Below, piece by piece: positions 1 to 8,829 of a stretch of DNA of 64,000 nucleotides (positions are counted from its first letter, which is position 1; every line of letters begins with the position of its first letter). The stretch spans positions 151,038-215,037 of the forward strand of contig JAJYYR010000002.1 in assembly GCA_021800805.1 (NCBI GenBank), in the 5' to 3' direction. The stretch comes from a bacterium. GTDB lineage: Bacteria > SZUA-79 > Acidulodesulfobacterales > Acidulodesulfobacteraceae. The notes below the pieces were generated by a model that saw nothing but the letters and a program-made list of their open reading frames with translations, was not told the DNA's origin and did not search any database. The position numbers and the translations under genes were made by a program.

Positions 1-344
1 GACGTTATTTTAATATTTACGCCGAGTTCTTTTGCTATAATTCCGGCAAGGGTAGTTTTTCCCAAACCCGGAGGTCCGAAAAACAACAGATGATCGAGGT
101 CGTGATGCCCGATATGCGCGGCTCTTTTTTTTGAAGCGTTTATAAAAATAAGAAGGTTTTCTTTAAGTTTAGCCTGCCCTATATATTCGTCGAAAGACAG
201 CGGTCTTACCGGATTGTCGAAACTTTCTCCTTCCTCTCTTTCCGGAGAAACGGGAGAATCGCAATCGGAAGCGGCGGCGGTATTATCGGATTTAATGTCC
301 GTATCCGCCGAATTTTTATTAAACTCTTTTTTGAACGATACCAT
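1..344 (-). CDS. ruvB: Holliday junction branch migration ATPase RuvB, N-terminal part
   Basis: RuvB is the AAA+ motor that, with RuvA, drives branch migration of Holliday junctions during recombinational repair. The visible 114 residues include the conserved [11 protein letters not shown] segment (about residues 47-57) and the Walker A motif GPPGLGKTT (about 90-98). An acidic, Ser/Asp-rich leader of about 45 residues precedes the core and is longer than in most RuvB proteins. The start is the ATG at 342-344, 38 bases after the ruvA stop. The rest lies beyond the window. It closes a yebC-ruvC-ruvA-ruvB run, a conserved order. Identity is very secure. Confidence 0.95.
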   Translation of the reverse strand, partial: MVSFKKEFNKNSADTDIKSDNTAAASDCDSPVSPEREEGESFDNPVRPLSFDEYIGQAKLKENLLIFINASKKRAAHIGHHDLDHLLFFGPPGLGKTTLAGIIAKELGVNIKIT

Positions 345-382
345 AGTCGGCTAATTTTGATTTTTTATTATATTATTATATC

Positions 383-1153
383 TTATATGTTTTTCTGCGA
401 ATAAATATGCTTAAGACACTCCTTAGTTAAATCTTCCGTCCTTAACGGAATATTTCCGGCGTTTTTAAGCGTCCCGAAAACCTTACTTGTAATATTAAAA
501 GAGTCTAATTTGGAATAGCCGAGGGCTTCAAGCGCCTGTGCAGATTCGATTATCATATCGGAAGACTGTTTAACGTTTGACGCCGCCGCTTCGACCAAAA
601 TTTCGGCAGTTTTAAATGAATCACGGTTAAATTTACGCTTCTCCGATTCTTTAACTCCTTCAGCTTCTAATTCGAACTGCATAAAAGGTTTCGTCCAAAT
701 ATCGTCGGCTTTTATATCGTTAAATGCCGCCGCCTTTTTAAGTATTTTATTTTTTAACTCCATTATTATACGTTCCGCTTTAGACTGTCCTATACCTTTA
801 ATGCCGCAGAGGGCGGATATATCCTGCGTCGTCAAAATATTTATAAGGTTTGTCGCGTCTATGCTCGAAAGAATCGTAACGGCAAGTTTAGGACCTACGT
901 CTTTTACGTTGAGAAGAAGAGAGAAAATTTCTCTCTGAAGTTTAGTGTTAAAGCCGTAAAGGGTTATTCTGTCTTCCCTGACGTAAGTGTGGATAAAAAG
1001 ATTTAGTTCCGAACCTTCGCTCACGAAAGCAGAATTTTTTTCAAAATTCGGCATAGGCATATATACTTCATATCCGACGCCGTAGGTTTCGAGTATAATA
1101 AGGGATTTTTCTATATCTCTTAAAATTACCTTTCCGTGAAGATAAGCTATCAT
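383..1153 (-). CDS. ruvA: Holliday junction DNA helicase subunit RuvA
   Basis: RuvA binds four-way junctions as a tetramer and loads RuvB rings. An N-terminal OB-fold (about 1-65) is followed by two helix-hairpin-helix motifs, VKDVGPKLA (83-91) and IKGIGQSKA (118-126). The C-terminal RuvB-contacting domain is at about 203-252, with the EALGYS signature near 209. At 256 residues it is about 50 longer than typical RuvA; the extra length is a charged linker at about 140-195 between domains II and III, a region normally flexible. The gene lies 14 bases after the ruvC stop. Confidence 0.95.
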   Translation of the reverse strand: MIAYLHGKVILRDIEKSLIILETYGVGYEVYMPMPNFEKNSAFVSEGSELNLFIHTYVREDRITLYGFNTKLQREIFSLLLNVKDVGPKLAVTILSSIDATNLINILTTQDISALCGIKGIGQSKAERIIMELKNKILKKAAAFNDIKADDIWTKPFMQFELEAEGVKESEKRKFNRDSFKTAEILVEAAASNVKQSSDMIIESAQALEALGYSKLDSFNITSKVFGTLKNAGNIPLRTEDLTKECLKHIYSQKNI

Positions 1154-1167
1154 ATTATTTTAATATA

Positions 1168-1686
1168 TTAAATACTCACAAAATTTGTCATATCGGTAGC
1201 ACAGCATACCGCAATAGCGATAGCGTCCGATATGTCGTCGCTTATATTTTCTTTTAAAAAGTCTTTAACGTTGCGGCTTTTGGAGGAACATATCAAAACA
1301 AGCGCATCTTTCATCCGGCTTTTACTTGCAGCTCCATAGCCCGATATGCTTTTTTTAACGAATCTTGGGGAATATTCTTTAAGCCTGATATTCAAAATGG
1401 ATGAAAGCAGGCATATAACCCCCCTTGCCTGCGAAAGTTTAATTAAAGATGCAGGATTTATTCCCGAAAACACCGCTTCCAAAGACATAATATCGGGGGA
1501 ATAAGTCAATGCTATCTCTTTGAGTTCATCATATATTTTATTAAGATTAGAGGGGAACTTATTTTTTCTTGCGTCTATCAATCCGCAGGATATTAGATCG
1601 AACGGCTTACCGAAAGAAGGCAGATCCAAAACCGCCCAACCTGTCAACCGCGAACCCGGGTCAACCCCTAAAATCTTGTAGCCCAT
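1168..1686 (-). CDS. ruvC: Crossover junction endodeoxyribonuclease RuvC
   Basis: RuvC resolves Holliday junctions by paired nicking. It has the RNase H-like fold with four acidic catalytic residues. Here they can be placed at D9 (GVDPGSRLTGW), E70 (MSLEAVF) and the C-terminal pair D151 and D154 (DDISDAIAIA). The length of 172 residues is normal. It is co-directional with ruvA and yebC, with 47 bases to the yebC stop. Nothing looks degenerate. Confidence 0.95.
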   Translation of the reverse strand: MGYKILGVDPGSRLTGWAVLDLPSFGKPFDLISCGLIDARKNKFPSNLNKIYDELKEIALTYSPDIMSLEAVFSGINPASLIKLSQARGVICLLSSILNIRLKEYSPRFVKKSISGYGAASKSRMKDALVLICSSKSRNVKDFLKENISDDISDAIAIAVCCATDMTNFVSI

Positions 1687-1733
1687 AACTTAAAGCCTGC
1701 AATTTTTTAATTTTTAATATATTTAGAACTGAT

Positions 1734-2468
1734 TCATTCCACTGCTTCCGGTATATCGAAATTAGCATAAACGTTTTGAATTCCTTCGATTTCTTCTATC
1801 GCATCCATAAGCCTGAGCATCTGATCAGCTTCCTTGCCCTTAAGTTCAATATTTGTCTGGGGTATATACGAAATTTCGGAAAACTTTTCTTTCATTCCTT
1901 TAGCCTCGAATGCCGACCTTACCTTTTCAAAATCTTTTACGTCGGTATAAACCAATATTTCGTCTTCTTCGGTTTTAACGTCTTCCGCTCCTGCATCTAA
2001 CGCGGTTTCCATAACGGCATCCTCCGTATTCTCCGCCGTATCGAAACCGATGACGCCCTTTTTGTTAAACATCCACATAACGCAACCCGATTCGCCGAGG
2101 CTTCCGCCGTGCCTCGAAAGAGCATGTCTAACCTCCGAAACCGTCCTATTTTTATTATCGGTAAGAGTTTCTATAAGAAGCGCGACGCCGGCTGGACCGT
2201 AACCTTCGTATATCAATTCTTCGTATGTTTCTCCCTCGAGTTCTCCGGCTCCTTTTTTCATAGCCCTTTCAATATTTTCTTTAGGCATATTATTAGCTTT
2301 CGCTTCGTCTATAGCTAATCTCAGCCGTGGATTAGAAGAAGCGTCTTTTCCGCCTATTCTGGTACTGGTAATAATTTCGCGTATAATGTTAGTAAAAATC
2401 CTTCCCCTCTTTGCGTCCAACGCCCCTTTTTTTCTTTTAATAGTACTCCACTTGCTATGTCCAGACAT
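1734..2468 (-). CDS. yebC: YebC/PmpR family protein (probable translation or transcription factor)
   Basis: This is a 244-residue member of the YebC/TACO1 family, described both as a DNA-binding regulator and as a factor helping ribosomes through proline-rich stretches. The hallmark N-terminus MSGHSKWSTIKRKKG and the internal RNPRLRLAIDEAKANNMP-type segment are present. The start is the ATG at 2466-2468, preceded by a good GGGAGG ribosome-binding site about 8 bases upstream. The frame stays open further upstream, but that would run through the tRNA-Leu gene, so the longer start is rejected. Its place before ruvCAB is typical. Confidence 0.93.
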   Translation of the reverse strand: MSGHSKWSTIKRKKGALDAKRGRIFTNIIREIITSTRIGGKDASSNPRLRLAIDEAKANNMPKENIERAMKKGAGELEGETYEELIYEGYGPAGVALLIETLTDNKNRTVSEVRHALSRHGGSLGESGCVMWMFNKKGVIGFDTAENTEDAVMETALDAGAEDVKTEEDEILVYTDVKDFEKVRSAFEAKGMKEKFSEISYIPQTNIELKGKEADQMLRLMDAIEEIEGIQNVYANFDIPEAVE

Positions 2469-2524
2469 ATAAAGAACCTCCCAAAGTAAAATAAAATTAT
2501 TACGCTCTATTAAAATAATATTTG

Positions 2525-2609
2525 TGGTGCGAAAGGGGGGAGTTGAACCCCCATGGGTTGCCCCGCTGGATTCTAAGTCCAGTGCGTATACCAATTCCGC
2601 CACTCTCGC
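2525..2609 (-). tRNA. tRNA-Leu (anticodon TAG)
   Basis: An 85-nt class II tRNA reads GCGAGAGTGGCGG at its 5' end and has a short variable arm. The anticodon stem CTGGA/TCCAG encloses the loop CTTAGAA, giving anticodon TAG (leucine). The T-arm is GGGGGTTCAACTCCCCC and the 3' CCA is encoded at 2525-2527. It lies in the 5' flank of yebC. Confidence 0.96.
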
Positions 2610-2694
2610 AAAATATATAATTTGATAATTATATCAAAAATTAATTAAAAGTGGAAATTTTTAATAAACAATGGAATTAAGAGATTTTAAAAAG

Positions 2695-2771
2695 TGGCGG
2701 GGCCGACGGGGATCGAACCCGCGACCTCCGGCGTGACAGGCCGGCGTTCTAACCGTCTGAACTACAGCCCC
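2695..2771 (-). tRNA. tRNA-Asp (anticodon GTC)
   Basis: A 77-nt cloverleaf starts GGGGCTGTAGTTCAG. The anticodon stem CCGGC/GCCGG holds the loop CTGTCAC, giving anticodon GTC (aspartate). The T-arm contains GGTTCGATCC and the CCA is encoded. It is the middle member of a three-tRNA set on the minus strand. Confidence 0.97.
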
Positions 2772-2909
2772 GTATATGAGAAAAAAATGACAATAAGAAT
2801 TAAATTTATATATTGGTATATAAATTTTTATGATTGTTTAATAATAATCGAATAGAGAGAGAAAGTCAAGAAAATTCGGCTAAACCGCACTGCTTTAATC
2901 CAAAGTCAA

Positions 2910-2986
2910 TGGTAGGCGGAACAGGGTTCGAACCTGTGACCCCCGGCTTGTAAAGCCGATGCTCTAACCGGCTGAGCTATCCGCCC
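2910..2986 (-). tRNA. tRNA-Val (anticodon TAC)
   Basis: A 77-nt cloverleaf starts GGGCGGATAGCTCAG. The anticodon stem is CGGC/GCCG with loop TTTACAA, anticodon TAC (valine). The T-arm is CAGGTTCGAACCTG and the CCA is encoded. Its 5' end abuts the T-tract of the HU terminator. Confidence 0.97.
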
Positions 2987-3052
2987 AAAAAAACAACCCT
3001 CATTTTTAAAATTTCAAGAAGAACAAGACTGCAACGCAATAAAATGAGGGTT
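2987..3052 (-). terminator. Rho-independent terminator downstream of HU gene
   Basis: The arms AACCCTCATTTT and AAAATGAGGGTT (2995-3006 and 3041-3052) form a stem around a roughly 34-nt loop. On the minus strand this is followed by GTTTTTTT just before tRNA-Val. It ends 17 bases after the HU stop codon. The large loop is unusual, but the stem and T-run are clear. Confidence 0.7.
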
Positions 3053-3068
3053 TAGATGAAACGATAAA

Positions 3069-3350
3069 TTACTTTCCGGTATTGACTGCTTCTTTGAAAG
3101 ACTTACCGGCTTTAAACTTAGGCGACTTGGAAGCTTTAATCTGAATTTCTTTCCCCGTCTGCGGATTTCTGCCTTTTCTTGCCGCTCTTTTAGTTACTTC
3201 GAACGTGCCGAAGCCGACGAGCCTTACTGCATCGCCTTTTTTTAAAGCGCTGATTACCGCATTAATTGCCGCGCTGAGAGCTTTTTCGCTGTCCGCTTTC
3301 GTAAGCTTGGACGATTTTGCAATTGCATCAACTAATTCTGCTTTTGTCAT
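3069..3350 (-). CDS. hup: HU family DNA-binding protein
   Basis: HU is a small histone-like protein that binds and bends DNA as a dimer. The 93-residue sequence has the full family layout: an N-terminal helical region with MTKAELVDAIA, and the DNA-contacting arm with GFGTFEVTKRAARKGRNPQTG at about 47-67. The ATG at 3350 follows TAAGGAGGA at a normal distance. It has its own promoter (3452-3480) and terminator, so it is probably monocistronic and highly expressed. Confidence 0.97.
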   Translation of the reverse strand: MTKAELVDAIAKSSKLTKADSEKALSAAINAVISALKKGDAVRLVGFGTFEVTKRAARKGRNPQTGKEIQIKASKSPKFKAGKSFKEAVNTGK

Positions 3351-3451
3351 ACCAACTTCCTCCTTACATTTTAAGGTTTTAATGCTTTAATTTTAGTTAA
3401 GCATCCCATTAATGCTACATTTGCAGGTGCTTTACTTTAAAGTATATATAA

Positions 3452-3480
3452 TATATATATGTTTTTAACGAATATGTCAA
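3452..3480 (-). promoter_or_regulatory. Sigma70-type promoter of the HU gene
   Basis: On the minus strand TTGACA (3475-3480) is separated by 17 bases from TATATA (3452-3457). This would start transcription about 95 bases upstream of the HU start codon. Confidence 0.65.
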
Positions 3481-3516
3481 CAAAAAAAATCATATTTTAT
3501 AATATTTTTTATATAC

Positions 3517-4887
3517 TTAAATTGATTTTGCGCCGGCATCCTTTTCGTAAAGAAGAATAGGCTGACCGCTATTAATAATAACATCGTCGTTTATAACGCA
3601 TTCTTTAATAGTCGGGTCGGTCGGTATATCATACATAACATCGAGCATTATAGATTCGAGAATCGTCCTTAATCCCCTTGCTCCAGATCCATGTTTTACT
3701 GCCTTTTTCGTAATTTCCTTAACGGCGGAATCGGTAAATCTTAAATTTACGTCCTCAAGCTCGAATAATTTTTGATACTGTTTAATCAGCGCATTTTTGG
3801 GCTTCGTTAAAATTTCTATAAGGGCTTTTTCGTCTAATTCTTCCAGCGTCGCCGTTACCGGAAGCCTGCCGATAAATTCAGGAATCAGTCCATATTTCAA
3901 CAAGTCTCTGGTTTCGACCTGTTTCATTATTTCGTAAGGACTGACGGATTTACCGGAATTGACTCCGGCATTAAAACCTATGGGCTGTTGATGTATTCTT
4001 TTTTCGATGATTTTATCGAGACCGTTAAACGCCCCTCCGCAAATAAAAAGGATATTGTTTGTATCTATCCTGAGAAATTCCTGATGGGGATGCTTTCTGC
4101 CGCCCTTAGGAGGCACGTTTGCAACGGTTCCCTCTATGATTTTCAGTAGAGCCTGTTGGACGCCTTCTCCCGACACGTCCCTTGTTATAGAAACGTTATC
4201 CGTTTTCTTTGCAATCTTGTCTATTTCGTCTATATATATAATGCCCTTTTGAGCTCTTTCGACATCATAATCGGCATTTTGCAATAATGAAAGCAGAATG
4301 CTTTCGACATCCTCGCCCACATAGCCGGCTTCCGTAAGCGTCGTAGCGTCGGCTATTGCAAAAGGCAGATCGAGCATTCTGGCAAGCGTCTGCGCAAGCA
4401 AAGTTTTCCCGCTTCCGGTAGGACCTATTATTAAAATATTGCTCTTCTGCATTTCTACGTCTATATTATTCTTATCAAGATTATTCTTATTGAGCATATT
4501 ATGATTAGAACTTAATTTTCCGGATTTATTATTATGCAATTTCTCCGAGTTTTTAAGTGAAAGATTATGTTCTATTCTTTTATAATGATTATAAACGGCG
4601 ACGGAAAGAATTTTTTTAGCTCTTTCCTGCCCTACGACGTATTGATCCAAAAAGGCTTTAATTTCTATCGGCTTATAAAGATAATTTTCAATTTTTACTT
4701 CTGCGGGAACCGGTTTGCTTTCTTCCGATATAATATCGTTGCAGAGACTTATACACTCATCGCATATGTAAACCGATGGTCCAGCAATAAGCTTTCTAAC
4801 CTCGTCCTGCGATTTTCCGCAAAAAGAACAGTATAGCTCTCTTCCGTAGTTATCGTCGTTATTATTGTTATTGCTTTTTTTTGCCAT
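3517..4887 (-). CDS. clpX: ATP-dependent Clp protease ATP-binding subunit ClpX
   Basis: ClpX is the AAA+ unfoldase that feeds substrates to ClpP. The N-terminal zinc-binding domain has C20, C23, C42 and C45. Walker A is GPTGSGKT at 155-162, followed by a Walker [12 protein letters not shown] and the [15 protein letters not shown] segment. At 456 residues it is about 30 longer than usual: an Asn/Lys/Ser-rich low-complexity insertion at about 108-148 sits just before Walker A, and a run of five Asn starts at residue 6. It lies 74 bases after clpP in the standard tig-clpP-clpX order. Confidence 0.96.
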   Translation of the reverse strand: MAKKSNNNNNDDNYGRELYCSFCGKSQDEVRKLIAGPSVYICDECISLCNDIISEESKPVPAEVKIENYLYKPIEIKAFLDQYVVGQERAKKILSVAVYNHYKRIEHNLSLKNSEKLHNNKSGKLSSNHNMLNKNNLDKNNIDVEMQKSNILIIGPTGSGKTLLAQTLARMLDLPFAIADATTLTEAGYVGEDVESILLSLLQNADYDVERAQKGIIYIDEIDKIAKKTDNVSITRDVSGEGVQQALLKIIEGTVANVPPKGGRKHPHQEFLRIDTNNILFICGGAFNGLDKIIEKRIHQQPIGFNAGVNSGKSVSPYEIMKQVETRDLLKYGLIPEFIGRLPVTATLEELDEKALIEILTKPKNALIKQYQKLFELEDVNLRFTDSAVKEITKKAVKHGSGARGLRTILESIMLDVMYDIPTDPTIKECVINDDVIINSGQPILLYEKDAGAKSI

Positions 4888-4961
4888 TATTAAATACCTC
4901 TATATATTTAGTAGCCGAATATCAACCGATTATAATTATACCGCATAAATCTTAAAAATGA

Positions 4962-5561
4962 TTATTTTACACTTTTAATTTCTTTTTTTTCCACCACTTT
5001 ATCGACGATCCCGTATTCCACGGATTGAGTGCCGCTCATAAAAAAATCCCTTTCGGTATCTTCCCTGATTTTATCAATCGACTGTCCGGTGTGAGAGGAT
5101 AGAATCTGGTTCAGTTCTTCTCTCATCCTTAAAATTTCTCTTGCCTGAATATCGATGTCGGTCGCCTGTCCTTGAAAGCCGCCTAAAGGCTGATGTATCA
5201 TAATCCGGGCATGCGGAAGGGCAAATCTCTTTCCTTTCGCCCCTGCCGCCAGAAGAACCGCTCCCATACTTGCCGCCTGACCCATGCAGAGCGTCGAAAC
5301 ATCCGGCTTTATATACTGAATAGTATCGTAAATAGCAAGTCCGGCGGTTATAACGCCTCCCGGCGAATTTATATATATATTTATATCTTTTTCCGGGTCT
5401 TCCGATTCCAGAAACAAAAGCTGCGCTATGATAAGATTGGCAAAAGTATCGTCGATAGCCTCCCCTATAAAAATAATCCTGTCTTTTAGAAGGCGGGAAT
5501 ATATATCGTAAGATCTTTCTCCCCTGTGCGTTTGTTCAACTACTATAGGTACAAGCGACAT
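4962..5561 (-). CDS. clpP: ATP-dependent Clp protease proteolytic subunit ClpP
   Basis: ClpP is a serine peptidase forming double-heptamer chambers. The catalytic triad is visible as S98 ([11 protein letters not shown]), H123 ([12 protein letters not shown]) and D172. The 199-residue length is standard, and [11 protein letters not shown] is a typical mature N-terminus with a short or no propeptide. It lies between tig and clpX, 57 bases after the tig stop. Confidence 0.97.
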   Translation of the reverse strand: MSLVPIVVEQTHRGERSYDIYSRLLKDRIIFIGEAIDDTFANLIIAQLLFLESEDPEKDINIYINSPGGVITAGLAIYDTIQYIKPDVSTLCMGQAASMGAVLLAAGAKGKRFALPHARIMIHQPLGGFQGQATDIDIQAREILRMREELNQILSSHTGQSIDKIREDTERDFFMSGTQSVEYGIVDKVVEKKEIKSVK

Positions 5562-5618
5562 TTTTATTATTCTCCGTATTTATTATAGTATATCTTAATT
5601 ATTAATTATTTTATGCTA

Positions 5619-6863
5619 TTATTCTTCTATATATGATACTTTGTTTTGTATAAGAAAATCAAACGTCTTGTCTTCCAGCAAAGCATGTTTTAAATTTTCC
5701 TGCGCTTCTTTCGCGGAATAAAAACCCTTAACTTCTTCTTCCTTCATATTGGACATAGAGGCGGTATTTTTATAAAATTCTTCAAAATCGGATTCGGTCA
5801 CGGTTATATTTTCGACTTTTTCTATTTCGGAAAGCAAAAGATACAGGGCAATATCCCGCTTCGCCATAATTCTTAAAATACCCATAAACTCCCCTGCCTG
5901 TTTTTCATTTATGTCTTTATACTTGCCCTGTTTTTTCATTTCCTCGAGTCTCGATTTTGCATCTTCTTCTACTATACTATCGGGAAGTTCAACAGGGTTT
6001 AGATTTATTATTTCTTCGGATATAGAAGCCCTCAAAGCATCTCTATATCTTTTTTCCTCGTATTCGTTAAGGCTTTTTTCGACGTATTTCTTAAATTCCG
6101 CCACGTCATTAAAATCACCGAAGTTTTTAATAGTTTCGACGTTTAATTCGGGCATTATCTTTTTATCTATTTCTTTAATAAAGCCTTTAACGACGACTTT
6201 TCTTTCTTTATCGTCGAATTCGAAGCTATCCCCTTTCTTTTTACCGATAAAAGAAGCCTCGAATGTTTTGTCTATGATGCTTGAATTAAGACTTATCGAA
6301 TAATCTTTTGCGCTGTCCACTTCTTTGCCCGTTTCATCGATGGTTACATAGTCTATTTTAACAAAGTATTTATCTTCCGAATTTATTACGGCGGAATCGT
6401 CTAATTTTTCTTGATCCGCCAACCTTTCGAGAAGAAAATCTATTTCTTCTTTAATAACTTCGTCCGTAATATCGCGTTTCTTAACTTTTTTAACTTTTAT
6501 ATCTAAATTTAGATTCTTAACTTCAGGCATAACGTCGAAAGATATTGAATATTCGTTTTCCGTTTTTTTCTCGAGTATAGGGGTTCCTATTACATATATG
6601 CCCTTTTCAGAAATAATTTTTCTGAAATCTTCGTTTAAAATCTCTGCCGCGGCTTCTTCTATGAGTTCCTGTTCGTAAAATTTTTTAATTATGGAAACGG
6701 GCGCCTTACCGGGTCTAAAACCTTTTATATTTGCTTTTTTTGCGGCGGTTTCCAGCTTCTTTTGTAAAAGCTCCTGCGTCTTTGTTTCGTCCAATTTTAA
6801 AGTAACGCTCTTTCTAATTGGAGTTTCATCTTTTATTGTAATTTCGCTTGACGCATTATTCAT
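5619..6863 (-). CDS. tig: Trigger factor (ribosome-associated chaperone)
   Basis: Trigger factor binds at the ribosome exit tunnel and shields nascent chains. The N-terminal ribosome-binding domain has the GFRPGKAP motif (about 49-56). A divergent FKBP-like domain follows at about 160-245, then a helical C-terminal chaperone arm. Length is 414 residues, close to the usual 430. In the PPIase domain the usual aromatic pocket is hard to recognise, so isomerase activity is uncertain. Its place upstream of clpP-clpX supports the identity. Confidence 0.93.
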   Translation of the reverse strand: MNNASSEITIKDETPIRKSVTLKLDETKTQELLQKKLETAAKKANIKGFRPGKAPVSIIKKFYEQELIEEAAAEILNEDFRKIISEKGIYVIGTPILEKKTENEYSISFDVMPEVKNLNLDIKVKKVKKRDITDEVIKEEIDFLLERLADQEKLDDSAVINSEDKYFVKIDYVTIDETGKEVDSAKDYSISLNSSIIDKTFEASFIGKKKGDSFEFDDKERKVVVKGFIKEIDKKIMPELNVETIKNFGDFNDVAEFKKYVEKSLNEYEEKRYRDALRASISEEIINLNPVELPDSIVEEDAKSRLEEMKKQGKYKDINEKQAGEFMGILRIMAKRDIALYLLLSEIEKVENITVTESDFEEFYKNTASMSNMKEEEVKGFYSAKEAQENLKHALLEDKTFDFLIQNKVSYIEE

Positions 6864-6910
6864 AACTTGGACTGCCTCCTGTTTTAAAATTTAATTTATC
6901 CGTTATTCGT

Positions 6911-8818
6911 TTACCCGACGAATATAGGTCTTTTTGAAAGCATATCCGGTAAGATAAGTTTTCTAAAGGGCATACCTTCCGTCCCTGCTTTTATTTCCTT
7001 TATAAAATCAGGCGGCGTAAGATTAAAATTCTTTCTCTCTTTATATCTGTCCCTGACGGAAAGAACCCCGCTCTCAGACTCTTTCTGTCCGACTACTACT
7101 ATATAAGGAACCCATTCTTCTTCGGCGAACATAATTTTTTTCCCGAGGCTGAAATCCCTGTCGTCTATATCTACTCTTATATCGGACTTAAATATATCTT
7201 CTTTAAGTTTAACCGCAAAATCCATAAACTTATCGGATACCGGAATTATTCTAACCTGGGTAGGACTAAGCCACAACGGAAAAACCGGAATATTTTTTTT
7301 AAGCGCCTCTTCTATTATAAGATACATCCATCTTTCGATTGCTCCCACGGAGGAATGGCATATTATGCATCCGGTCTTTTCTCCCGTTTCGGCGGTAAAA
7401 TTTAGACCGTATCTTTTAGCGTCTTCGACGTCGAGCTGAACGGTAGAAAGCTGACATGAGCCGTTAACCGAATCGACGCCCTGAAATTCGTGTTTAAGCG
7501 CCCAGTAGTGCTTCATTTTGGACAAAACCTCGATAAGCGCGGGCTTTTTGGAATATTTTAAAAGGTCTATAATTTTATCTTTATATTTATCGTAATACTC
7601 TTTTACGATTCTGAAGACTACCGCATATTCGATATCTGTGCCTTCGGCAAGGTCGGAATATGTTCTGTAAAGCGTCTGATACTCGTTAAAACCTTCTTCT
7701 AAATTTAGGCAGAAACTGTGAATATCCGGCATAGTAAAGCCTCTCAACCTTCTTAAACCTGATAATTCGCCGCTTTTCTCATATCTGAAACTTTTTGAAA
7801 TCTCGTAAAACCTGAGAGGGAGCTGTTTATAGCTCATTTTAGCGTCTTTAAGCATCGAAAAAAGTCCGAAATCTCCGGCAAATCTCAAAACGAACTCCTT
7901 AGACGGCGCAAATCCGCCGGTATCTGATTTTTCGTCAGGCACGAAAACCGAATAGTGCCTTTCGTGAAAAGATTCTCCCTGCCCTTTAATTTCAGGTTTA
8001 TTCCAGTTATATATCAGAGGCGTTTCTATCTCCATACAATTCAGGCGGTTTAAGGCAATGTCCTCCGCCCAATCGGATAAAAGTTTATATAAAAGCGTTC
8101 CCTTTGGATAAAATCTTAGGTGACCGGAATCGGAATTTTCTTCGTGATCTGCTATTTCAAGACGTCTCATAGCGGAAACGGAGGGAGGAGTTTCGCCTTC
8201 TTTTATTTTAAATTCTTCATACGCTATAACTTTCCTAAGAGAGGGAAAATCTTTCAGTACTTTATCGTCTAATACGCTTTCATTTTTTAAGTCTATTTTT
8301 GTTTCGACTCCGTCGTAATTTAAAATATAAAAGTCGCTTTCAACTTCCCTTACTACGTCTTCCCTTGTCTTTTTTAAAGCAGTTACCGTAGAATCGGTTA
8401 TATGTCTCGAAGATTCGCTTAACGGATGCCCCTTGCATGAAATTTTGAAACTCTTATACCATCCGAAGGGCGCCCTATAAACCGTATAAAACTGTTCAAG
8501 TTCGGCTTTTAAAGCATTAAGCGCCGAAACGGCAAGAGCGGGGTCGGCAAGGCTGTTGGAAAGGTGCGCATAAGGATATAAAACTAATGTCCTGGGCTTT
8601 AATTTATCGGCAATTTCTTTAATTTCTCCGAAAGCCTGCGTTACGATATTTGCCGTATTTTTTGCATCCCCTTTTTCGACCGTGCAGAAAACTACTAAGG
8701 GTTCTTCAAAAAAATTCCCGGTTTCCTTAACGAGATTCGGCTCTATTTCCTCTGCAACGGGAGTTTTTCCGGTTAAAGAATAGTTAAAATCATCGGCGTG
8801 GATTATTAATAGCTGCAT
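6911..8818 (-). CDS. thrS: Threonyl-tRNA synthetase, archaeal type
   Basis: This class II synthetase charges tRNA-Thr and is 635 residues long. The first ~145 residues are not the bacterial TGS/N2 domains. They match the archaeal ThrRS editing domain (D-aminoacyl-tRNA deacylase-like): MQLLIIHADD at the start, YPYAHLS at 81-87 and APFGWYKSFKISCKGHPL at 116-133. The catalytic core has LRRLRGFTMPDIHSF at 355-369, and FVLRFAGDFG (309-318) where bacterial enzymes have FxLxPMNCP, again as in archaea. An anticodon-binding domain ends the protein. It starts 11 bases after the flxA stop and may share the hdr-flx transcript. Confidence 0.92.
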   Translation of the reverse strand: MQLLIIHADDFNYSLTGKTPVAEEIEPNLVKETGNFFEEPLVVFCTVEKGDAKNTANIVTQAFGEIKEIADKLKPRTLVLYPYAHLSNSLADPALAVSALNALKAELEQFYTVYRAPFGWYKSFKISCKGHPLSESSRHITDSTVTALKKTREDVVREVESDFYILNYDGVETKIDLKNESVLDDKVLKDFPSLRKVIAYEEFKIKEGETPPSVSAMRRLEIADHEENSDSGHLRFYPKGTLLYKLLSDWAEDIALNRLNCMEIETPLIYNWNKPEIKGQGESFHERHYSVFVPDEKSDTGGFAPSKEFVLRFAGDFGLFSMLKDAKMSYKQLPLRFYEISKSFRYEKSGELSGLRRLRGFTMPDIHSFCLNLEEGFNEYQTLYRTYSDLAEGTDIEYAVVFRIVKEYYDKYKDKIIDLLKYSKKPALIEVLSKMKHYWALKHEFQGVDSVNGSCQLSTVQLDVEDAKRYGLNFTAETGEKTGCIICHSSVGAIERWMYLIIEEALKKNIPVFPLWLSPTQVRIIPVSDKFMDFAVKLKEDIFKSDIRVDIDDRDFSLGKKIMFAEEEWVPYIVVVGQKESESGVLSVRDRYKERKNFNLTPPDFIKEIKAGTEGMPFRKLILPDMLSKRPIFVG

Positions 8819-8829
8819 ATAAATATATA

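Noticed and set aside
2469..2603. Upstream extension of the yebC frame
   Set aside because: It reads through the tRNA-Leu gene; the conserved MSGHSKW start at 2468 has a strong ribosome-binding site.
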